A stretch of 5,029 nucleotides of DNA. Origin: Candidatus Methanophagales archaeon. GTDB lineage: Archaea > Halobacteriota > Syntropharchaeia > Alkanophagales > Methanospirareceae. The position numbers and the translations under genes are program-made. This document shows, piece after piece, positions 1 to 4,787 of the stretch. Location: positions 1 through 5,029 of the forward strand of contig JAGGZZ010000135.1 in NCBI GenBank assembly GCA_021161765.1, given 5' to 3'. Position 1 is the stretch's first letter; every line of letters begins with the position of its first letter. The notes below the pieces were generated by a model. It saw nothing but the letters and a program-made list of their open reading frames with translations. It did no database searches and was not told the DNA's origin.

Positions 1-119
1 AAAATCTCCCTCTCCCTTTTGCCTCCCTTTTCAATCGCTTCAATCATCTGCGTTCTTTTTTGATTTAAAGGCTTTGTATCCCCCTTTTCTCCTATTTCCC
101 TCCTTTTTTCCCTCGCTAT
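1..119 (-). other. Possible partial minus-strand coding stretch at the left edge
   Basis: The + strand here is almost all pyrimidine. Read on the minus strand, one frame is open from just after a TAG at 122-120 to the window edge (39 codons) and is very rich in Lys, Glu and Arg. The only ordinary start codon in it is an ATG at 47-45, giving MIEAIEKGGKREREI before the edge. That segment is reminiscent of the first helices of a winged-helix domain, but it is too short to assign. The coding-like composition continues upstream of this ATG, so the stretch could also be the broken interior of a gene. The plus-strand frame of the NurA fragment is also open across this region but encodes a Pro/Phe/Ser/Leu-rich stretch that looks like antisense of charged coding sequence. 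Low confidence. Confidence 0.2.
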
Positions 120-685
120 CTAATCTGAGAGCAAAGGTAATCTTAGAAAGCAGTGGAAAACAAAATTACCAAAATTTTAAGGTTGCAGACATACCTTTGC
201 TGGGTGTCAGTAAAACATCTAAACTTTTACGGAGCCCTTTGATAACTATGTGGTTAAGATTTCACAGTATTTTAAAAAGAAAAGGAGCTTTTCTGGTTAA
301 GTTAGAGCCCCAAACTTTTGAAGAATTGGGATATAGATTAACTCGTTATTTTGGAACAGAGGAAGAAGATCCTAAAATGAGATTTGGCAGATATGTGATA
401 GTACGATTTGACTTTTTACCTGGGAGTAATAATATTTTTGCTATTGATGCACCGCATTACTACTTTGATTCAGGGTCTTCTTTTGACGATTTGTTAGTAA
501 TTTTATCTGGAGTAGCTGAGCATTCAACAGCGACTTCTTATCCGATTCCTGGGTACTCGTATGCACTTAAGAAAGCCCACGAGAGAGTAGTCTTTACTAA
601 AGATAAGTTGTATCTTCTGGAAAGCACATTAAGACGAGGTTTATCGCTCGATATTTATAATATGCTTAAAAGTTTAGAGTTATAG
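74..685 (+). CDS. NurA-domain nuclease, C-terminal part only (probably truncated)
   Basis: NurA nucleases resect DNA ends together with the HerA helicase. The last ~165 residues fit the NurA C-terminal half: GVSKTS at residues 44-49, a strand-rich middle (RFGRYVIVRFDF, 104-113), and PIPGYSYALKKAH at 157-169. In the last motif Tyr161 and His169 are eight residues apart, as in the conserved Tyr/His pair of archaeal NurA. Known NurA proteins are roughly 300-400 residues and carry catalytic acidic residues in the N-terminal half. Here that half is missing: the first ~16 residues are a Pro/Phe/Leu/Ser run read from the pyrimidine-rich edge. The TTG at 74 is merely the first possible start; the true start is uncertain, with in-frame ATGs at 248 and 377. 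The stop TAG overlaps the Shine-Dalgarno of the next gene, so the two were an operon. GC is low: 17 of 60 bases in both 121-180 and 241-300. Probably a remnant; an active shortened protein cannot be excluded. Confidence 0.6.
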   Translation: MYPPFLLFPSFFPSLSNLRAKVILESSGKQNYQNFKVADIPLLGVSKTSKLLRSPLITMWLRFHSILKRKGAFLVKLEPQTFEELGYRLTRYFGTEEEDPKMRFGRYVIVRFDFLPGSNNIFAIDAPHYYFDSGSSFDDLLVILSGVAEHSTATSYPIPGYSYALKKAHERVVFTKDKLYLLESTLRRGLSLDIYNMLKSLEL

Positions 686-689
686 GAGG
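685..689 (+). promoter_or_regulatory. Shine-Dalgarno GGAGG for the 72-residue frame
   Basis: GGAGG lies nine bases before the ATG at 699 and overlaps the last base of the upstream stop codon. It is the strongest ribosome binding site seen in the window. queC and the cysteine desulfurase have nothing comparable, which sets this AT-rich block apart. It also fixes the start of the short frame. Confidence 0.75.
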
Positions 690-698
690 AAGGAAAAC

Positions 699-917
699 AT
701 GGACGGAAAAGTTGGTGTGGTAATAGATCGAGGGAAAGAAGAGGATCAATTAGAGATAGCAGTAGCTTTTCAAGAGAAAGAAAAATCACCTAAATTAGGT
801 GAGTTCTTGATCACAGAGGAAAGAGAATTTATGAGGAAAAAAGAACTGCAATATTTGCCCGAACAGGGTATGGAAAAAGCAATCTATGAAATTTGGCAGG
901 AACAATTAAGGAAATGA
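699..917 (+). CDS. Short protein, possible truncated HerA-type HAS-barrel
   Basis: This 72-residue frame starts with a clear ribosome binding site directly after the NurA fragment. Its first ~40 residues (VGVVIDRG at 5-12, a beta-rich stretch, then KLGEFLITE at 32-40) resemble the N-terminal HAS-barrel of HerA helicases, which usually begin with a Gly-Val-Val strand and a later Gly-Glu/Asp-(Tyr/Phe)-Val strand. HerA is the usual neighbour and partner of NurA, which supports the assignment. HerA is normally about 500 residues with a Walker A motif; none of that follows here. The tail from about residue 43 is charged, probably helical, and not recognisable as HerA. The frame ends in TGA inside the ATG of the GGGPS gene. 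GC is low (19 of 60 bases in 781-840). The likely reading is a gene cut off by a rearrangement near its 3' end; a small independent protein is the alternative. The HerA link is tentative. Confidence 0.45.
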   Translation: MDGKVGVVIDRGKEEDQLEIAVAFQEKEKSPKLGEFLITEEREFMRKKELQYLPEQGMEKAIYEIWQEQLRK

Positions 918-1597
918 CCGTGAAAGAAAACCCCTGGAAACATTGGAATCACATCACCAAACTCGACCCAGATAAACATATCTCAAAGGCGGATTTGAAA
1001 ACCGTCGTGGAAAGTGGAACCGATGCAATAATGATTTCAGGCACTCAAAACATCACCGACGAGAACGTATCCCAATTAATATCCATGCTGAAAAATTACG
1101 ATATACCTAAAATATTAGAACCGGCAACCCCGGAAGCCGTTATGTATAAAGGCATAGACTACGTTTTTGTGCCGCTGGTTCTCAATTCCCACGATTCGGA
1201 ATGGATTGTAGGTAAGCACGTGGACTGGATAAAAAAACAATCAATCGAATGGAATATGATTATATCCGAAGCGTATATCGTCCTGAACCCTGAATCTGCA
1301 GTCGCTAAACTGACAAAATCCGATACGGACTTAACCGATAACGAAGTTGTCGCGTACGCACGGTATGCCGAAAAATATCTTCATCTTCCTATTACTTACA
1401 TTGAATACAGTGGGACGTATGGAGACCCGCATAAGGTAAAGAAAGTAAAACAATCGCTAACCGAAACGTCTCTGTTCTACGGTGGTGGAATAGACTCAAA
1501 GGAGAAAGCAGCAGAGATGAAGGCATGTGCTGACGTCATCGTGGTTGGTAATGTAGTGTATACCGATATGGAAAAGTTTTTGGCGACAATTATTTAG
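914..1597 (+). CDS. Geranylgeranylglyceryl phosphate synthase (group I, PcrB/GGGPS family)
   Basis: This enzyme joins geranylgeranyl diphosphate to sn-glycerol-1-phosphate, making the first ether bond of archaeal membrane lipids at the membrane surface. The 227-residue protein matches the family TIM barrel over its whole length: WKHWNHITKLDPDK at 8-21 with the metal/phosphate-region Asp residues, ISGTQN at 41-46, ILEP at 67-70, VPLVLNS at 86-92, YIEYSGTYG at 162-170, and phosphate-binding GGGI at 190-193 and VVGN at 210-213. The motifs are closest, from memory, to Archaeoglobus-type group I enzymes of about 230 residues. I chose ATG 914 because it gives the usual short lead before KLDPD; an in-frame TTG at 893 would add seven residues. 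The ATG overlaps the TGA of the previous frame (ATGA). GC jumps to 27 of 60 bases in 961-1020, compared with about a third upstream, so the upstream neighbour may be a recent arrival. No strong ribosome site is seen; AGGA at 898-901 is a weak candidate. The gene looks intact. Confidence 0.95.
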   Translation: MTVKENPWKHWNHITKLDPDKHISKADLKTVVESGTDAIMISGTQNITDENVSQLISMLKNYDIPKILEPATPEAVMYKGIDYVFVPLVLNSHDSEWIVGKHVDWIKKQSIEWNMIISEAYIVLNPESAVAKLTKSDTDLTDNEVVAYARYAEKYLHLPITYIEYSGTYGDPHKVKKVKQSLTETSLFYGGGIDSKEKAAEMKACADVIVVGNVVYTDMEKFLATII

Positions 1598-1687
1598 GTG
1601 CTTGTGATTTCAGATTTCTTACTCTCCAGTGGAAATGGTGGGGTGTCTGGGTGCACGGCACAAATTCAAGAAAACAGAAAATAAATT
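1598..1687. other. Intergenic stretch after the GGGPS gene, nothing recognised
   Basis: Between the GGGPS stop and the inverted repeat array there are about 90 bases with no open frame of interest, no clear hairpin followed by a T-run, and no RNA gene that I can recognise. It contains a G/T-rich patch near 1636-1660. Together with the repeat array and the queC upstream region it makes up the 238-base gap 1598-1835. Confidence 0.5.
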
Positions 1688-1785
1688 ATAGACACAAATT
1701 AACGCAGATTAACACAGACGGATGATAAAAATCAACATGGTTAAACTAAAATAAATCTGCGTAAATCAGTGTAAATCTGTGTCTT
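1688..1785. repeat. Inverted pair of 10-bp tandem repeat arrays
   Basis: The left arm (about 1691-1719) reads as ten-base units ACACAAATTA, ACGCAGATTA, ACACAGAC. The right arm (about 1754-1782) reads AAATCTGCGT, AAATCAGTGT, AAATCTGTGT. The reverse complement of the right arm matches the left arm at 22 of 29 positions, with about 34 bases between the arms, so a long imperfect hairpin is possible. It sits in the gap between the GGGPS gene and queC, ending about 50 bases before queC. Similar CAGATTAACACAG-like repeats are, from memory, scattered in intergenic regions of many environmental bacteria and archaea. No transposase is present, so it may be a non-autonomous or passively spreading element. 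Confidence 0.8.
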
Positions 1786-1804
1786 AAATAGAAGAGAGCT
1801 ATAC

Positions 1805-1812
1805 TTTATGTA
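1805..1812 (+). promoter_or_regulatory. Possible TATA box for queC
   Basis: TTTATGTA is centred about 27 bases before the queC ATG. Archaeal TATA boxes lie about 26 bases before the transcription start, so transcription could begin at or just before the ATG, giving a leaderless mRNA. This fits the absence of a Shine-Dalgarno sequence in front of queC. The element is AT-rich sequence in an AT-rich gap, so the call is weak. Confidence 0.35.
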
Positions 1813-1835
1813 CAATAACGAGTAGGCAAAATAAA

Positions 1836-2522
1836 ATGACCAAAACAGCAGTTTGTGTGTGTTCAGGCGGGATAGATTCCACCGTAGCAGCGGCAATCGC
1901 ATCGCAGGAAGGCTATGAATTGCATTTCTTTCACGCTTCCTACGGGCAGCGAGCGGAAAGAAAGGAAAAAGCGGTAGTGGAACAAATAGCTGCTTACTTA
2001 GGTGCGAAAGAGTTGAAGTTTGTGGAAATACCGTTTTTAAAAGACCTTGGTGGGTCTTCATTAACGGACATCAAGAGAGCAATTCCTGCGGGTGGAGAAG
2101 TAGATTTGGATAACCCGGGGGAGACGCCATCTACGTGGGTGTCCTGCAGGAATTTAATCCTTTTAGCGGCTGCAAGCGCATACGCAGAAGTCATTTCCGC
2201 AGATGCCATTTTCGTGGGCTTCAATGCTGAAGAGGCGAGGTCATATCCCGACAACGAGAAGGAATTTGTCGAGCGATATAATGCGGTGCTGGAAAAAGCA
2301 GTTGCTTCTTTCTCACAGCCGCCAACGGTAAAAGCACCTTTAGTTGATTTGTTGAAACCCGAGATAATAAAAAAGGGGGTAGAGGTCAAAGCGCCATTGC
2401 ATTTGACTTATTCATGTTATCTGGGTGACGATAAACATTGCGGTGTTTGTGAGTCGTGCTTGCATCGGCGAAGAGGGTTCAAAGAAGCGGGTGTGGATGA
2501 CCCGACGGAGTACAGCCAATAA
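1836..2522 (+). CDS. queC: 7-cyano-7-deazaguanine (preQ0) synthase QueC
   Basis: QueC converts 7-carboxy-7-deazaguanine to preQ0 using ATP and ammonia in the cytoplasm. In archaea preQ0 feeds archaeosine at position 15 of tRNA. The 228-residue protein has the usual family length. It shows the PP-loop SGGIDS at 10-15, a SYGQRAERK segment at 35-43, VSCRN at 102-106 where many homologues have a Pro-x-Arg-Asn motif, and VGFNAEEARSYPDN at 127-140. The C-terminal zinc site has Cys194, Cys202, Cys205 and Cys208 with the expected C-x7-C-x2-C-x2-C spacing. The ATG is preceded by AT-rich sequence with a possible TATA box and no ribosome site. The gene stands alone: none of the other preQ0 genes (queD, queE, folE) or archaeosine genes (tgtA, arcS) is in the window. 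The downstream gene is convergent. Complete and without frameshift. Confidence 0.95.
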   Translation: MTKTAVCVCSGGIDSTVAAAIASQEGYELHFFHASYGQRAERKEKAVVEQIAAYLGAKELKFVEIPFLKDLGGSSLTDIKRAIPAGGEVDLDNPGETPSTWVSCRNLILLAAASAYAEVISADAIFVGFNAEEARSYPDNEKEFVERYNAVLEKAVASFSQPPTVKAPLVDLLKPEIIKKGVEVKAPLHLTYSCYLGDDKHCGVCESCLHRRRGFKEAGVDDPTEYSQ

Positions 2523-2527
2523 GGGGG

Positions 2528-2604
2528 AAAAAAATCAAATTCAAAGCACCAAAATCTAAACAAATCCAAAATTCAAATGTTCAAAAATCAAAACAAACCT
2601 TTCT
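2528..2604. repeat. Degenerate CAAA-rich intergenic repeat
   Basis: This stretch is built of loosely repeated units such as CAAATTCAAAG, AAATCCAAAATTCAAATG and TTCAAAAATCAAAAC, with almost no G on the + strand. It fills most of the convergent gap between queC and the marker 8 gene. Similar CAAATTCCAAA-type stretches are, from memory, common between genes in many environmental bacteria and archaea. On the minus strand it is T-rich with a run of seven T at 2534-2528, so it may also help end transcription of the leftward gene. No ORF or target-site duplication is evident. Confidence 0.65.
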
Positions 2605-2640
2605 AAGTCCACAGGTTTTTGAGTAACTGCGCCACAGAGT

Positions 2641-3486
2641 CTACACCAGCGGTTCAGGCTGCTTCTCTTCCGGAAGCACAGGTAATCGCATGGTATTCAT
2701 TAACAAAGTATCTTTGACTTCTTTAGCACGTTCCAAGAGCAATTCCTTACCCTGAGGCGTGAGTGCGAAAATCGGTATTGCAGTGCCAGCCTGTAAACGA
2801 GCTTTTCCTTTTGCCCGTTCTCTTATGTGCGGTGAGGCACAAGCAGTAATCAAGTCGGCGATTTCGCAGAACTTCTCAGCCTCTGTTTTGGAGATGCCCG
2901 TGAGATGAACACCAAATATTACTGCACGCTTGCTAATAGCTCTACATTCTTCAGCGTCTTCCACTGTGGACACTGTGACACCTACTCTTTCGTATCCAAG
3001 CTCAAGTGATAGCCGCAACCCAGCCGCCTGGTCTATCCTTGGTGGGTCGAGTATTTCTCCACCTCTATCCCTTATTTTCTTTATTATTCCTTCAACAGGT
3101 GTAGTCTCAATTACACCGCTCAGCCTTGCCCCTATTCCCTGCACCAGTGCAGGATTGGATGTAATTACAGTACCTGCGCCTTCGCAAACCGTTACGGTGG
3201 CATCGAGCAAACCTCTGTGAAGTGCGGTCATAAATGTCTCCGAAGCACCAAAACCGACGAAAACCTCTGCCTCTACTTCCCTATCTTCCGTGCACATCCC
3301 AAAATCTTGTATCCTGAATTCAACATTCTCCTTTATCACTTTCTCGTTCAGTTCCTTTATTCCTCGTATTTTAGCCCACAATGGGCAATATTTGAGCAGG
3401 GGTTTGGCAACCTCAACAACTTTACCGTTTTCTACTGCCACCCTTGTTTTCCCCATGGTTTCAAAAACATGTCTGTCTTTTCTCAT
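2641..3486 (-). CDS. Methanogenesis marker protein 8 (DUF2099 family)
   Basis: DUF2099 proteins are found in nearly all methanogens and related methane/alkane metabolising archaea; I know of no established biochemical role. The ~281-residue protein matches the family throughout. Numbered from an alternative GTG at 3492-3490, segments I recognise as family-like are MGKTRVAVENGKVVEV at 13-28, YCPLW at 35-39, FGMCTEDRE at 64-72, VCEGAGTVITSNPALVQGIG at 102-121, and CASPHIRE at 218-225. Six Cys are present (36, 67, 103, 183, 209, 218), several inside these motifs, which could suit a metal or thiol chemistry, but that is inference. No signal peptide or membrane segment is seen. I prefer ATG 3486-3484; the sequence AGGTGA just before it resembles the archaeal ribosome site but is close to the ATG, and it contains the GTG that could itself start the protein two residues earlier. 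Transcribed away from the cysteine desulfurase; converges on queC. Confidence 0.9.
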   Translation of the reverse strand: MRKDRHVFETMGKTRVAVENGKVVEVAKPLLKYCPLWAKIRGIKELNEKVIKENVEFRIQDFGMCTEDREVEAEVFVGFGASETFMTALHRGLLDATVTVCEGAGTVITSNPALVQGIGARLSGVIETTPVEGIIKKIRDRGGEILDPPRIDQAAGLRLSLELGYERVGVTVSTVEDAEECRAISKRAVIFGVHLTGISKTEAEKFCEIADLITACASPHIRERAKGKARLQAGTAIPIFALTPQGKELLLERAKEVKDTLLMNTMRLPVLPEEKQPEPLV

Positions 3487-3542
3487 TTTCACCTTTTAAT
3501 TCATTTATAGTTCTAGGACTCTTTTATTTTTAAAACGGCAAA
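3487..3542. promoter_or_regulatory. Divergent promoter region with central near-palindrome
   Basis: This AT-rich gap of about 56 bases must hold the promoters of both the leftward marker 8 gene and the rightward cysteine desulfurase gene. A possible + TATA element, CATTTATAG, lies at 3502-3510. A possible minus TATA element (AAAAATAAAAG on that strand) lies at about 3532-3522. Each is roughly 30-40 bases from its start codon, allowing short leaders. Between them, 3510-3519 reads GTTCTAGGAC, which is self-complementary at four of five base pairs and lies exactly midway between the two preferred start codons. It could be an operator shared by both genes. Confidence 0.4.
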
Positions 3543-4784
3543 ATGAGCATGAACATCGAAGAGATAAGAAAAGACTTCCCGATTTTAAATCGCGGGATAA
3601 TCTATATGGACAGTGCAGCAACGAGTTTGACGCCTGAGCCCGTTTTGGATACCGTTCTGGATTATTACAGGAATTATAATGCGAATGTAGGCCGTGGCGT
3701 GTATAAACTAACGCAGATAGCTTCGCAGAAGTATGAGGACGCACACAAAAACGTAGCGAAATTCATTGGAACCACAGCAAACGAACTCATTTTTACTAAG
3801 AACACAACCGAGGGGATAAACACGGTGGCTTCGGGAATTGGGCTGAAGAAGGGAGATAAAGTTGTGGTCAGCTTATGGGAACACCATTCCAATCTCCTGC
3901 CCTGGATACGTGCGAAAAAGGCGCTAAGAATAGATCTGGAAGTGGTAAAACCCAATGATGCGATTTCGGAGGGCAAGGCGAAAACCCAATGTGCTCTTGA
4001 AGCATCGGATTTTGTGGATGCGATAGACAAAAAGACGAAGATAGTGGCGATAACGCACGTCTCTAATGCACTGGGGTCAGTTCTTCCAGTAAAAGAAATA
4101 TCGAAGTTGTGCGCGGAGAACAATGCTCTTTTGCTTGTTGATGCTGCGCAATCCGCGCCTCATCTGAAAATAGACGTCAGGGATATGGGCTGCGATTTCC
4201 TCGCCTTCTCAGGGCATAAGATGCTCGGACCCACGGGAATCGGCGGTTTGGTTATCAGAGAGGAACTTATGGAAGAGCTTGAACCGCTGACGGTGGGTGG
4301 AGGCGCCGTGGAGGATGCTTCGTTTGCCGATTATCGTTTAAAACAGTCGTATGAGAAATTTGAAAGCGGTACGCCAAACATAGCGGGGGCAATGGGTCTC
4401 AGTGCAGCAGTGGCGTATTTGGAAGCAATTGGAATGGAAAAGGTAAAAGCATGGGAGGAGAAACAGGGAAAAAGAATCATTGAAGGGCTACGGGAACTGG
4501 ACAATGTCGAGATATATGGCTACGGGAGCGAAGCTTTTGAGCGTGGGCAGAGGATAGGTGTTGTATCTTTCAATGTAAAGGGTGTGAATCCAAACGAAGT
4601 GGCGTCACGGTTGGACCGCGAAGCGGGCATAACTGTACGGTCCGGGCATCATTGCTGCATACCCTTGATGAACTACCTCGGGTTGGGTTCAGAGGGAACG
4701 GTCAGGAGTTCGGTGTATTTGTACAATACCGAGGCGGAAGTGGAAAAGTTTTTAGACCTTATCAGGAAGATAAGTAACTCATAA
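3543..4784 (+). CDS. Cysteine desulfurase, group II (SufS/CsdA-like)
   Basis: This PLP enzyme removes sulfur from cysteine as a persulfide for Fe-S cluster or other sulfur-requiring synthesis in the cytoplasm. The 413-residue protein is close to the usual ~406 residues of SufS. Visible motifs are YMDSAATSLTP at 21-31, NTTEGIN at 87-93, the PLP-ring stacking EHHSNLLPW at 113-121, THVSNALGS at 171-179, VDAAQSAPH at 199-207 with PLP-binding Asp200, the Schiff-base lysine Lys226 in SGHKMLGPTG, FESGTPN at 273-279, and RSGHHC with catalytic Cys371. A second Cys follows at 372 where SufS enzymes known to me usually have Ala. About nine residues around 140-150 (ISEGKAKTQC) look inserted compared with SufS. 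The start may be ATG 3543 or ATG 3549; neither has a clear ribosome site. No SufBCD or scaffold gene is within the window. The GINS gene follows after 3 bases, so the pair is likely co-transcribed. Confidence 0.95.
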   Translation: MSMNIEEIRKDFPILNRGIIYMDSAATSLTPEPVLDTVLDYYRNYNANVGRGVYKLTQIASQKYEDAHKNVAKFIGTTANELIFTKNTTEGINTVASGIGLKKGDKVVVSLWEHHSNLLPWIRAKKALRIDLEVVKPNDAISEGKAKTQCALEASDFVDAIDKKTKIVAITHVSNALGSVLPVKEISKLCAENNALLLVDAAQSAPHLKIDVRDMGCDFLAFSGHKMLGPTGIGGLVIREELMEELEPLTVGGGAVEDASFADYRLKQSYEKFESGTPNIAGAMGLSAAVAYLEAIGMEKVKAWEEKQGKRIIEGLRELDNVEIYGYGSEAFERGQRIGVVSFNVKGVNPNEVASRLDREAGITVRSGHHCCIPLMNYLGLGSEGTVRSSVYLYNTEAEVEKFLDLIRKISNS

Positions 4785-4787
4785 TAT

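Noticed and set aside
893..913. TTG start that would lengthen GGGPS by seven residues
   Set aside because: ATG 914 gives a length and N-terminus closer to the family, and the extra residues would overlap the upstream frame further; not excluded by sequence alone.
1688..1785. CRISPR array
   Set aside because: Units are ten bases, contiguous without spacers, and arranged in opposite orientation in the two arms.
1598..1835. tRNA or other structured RNA gene in the gap
   Set aside because: I found no cloverleaf-like arms or a conserved T-loop sequence; the only strong pairing is the repeat inverted array.
1741..2061. Minus-strand open frame of about 106 codons over the queC upstream region and queC start
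   Set aside because: It overlaps the well-supported queC gene and the repeat array, and its protein has no recognisable domain.
1994..2389. Minus-strand open frame of about 131 codons inside queC
   Set aside because: It is fully antisense to QueC, whose motifs are intact; Ser/Ala-rich shadow composition.
2930..3510. Three plus-strand open frames across the marker 8 gene
   Set aside because: They are antisense to a recognisable DUF2099 gene and encode low-complexity Ser/Pro/Phe/His-rich sequence.
3505..4123. Minus-strand open frames over the divergent promoter and the first half of the cysteine desulfurase gene
   Set aside because: Both are antisense to an intact SufS-like gene and resemble no known protein.
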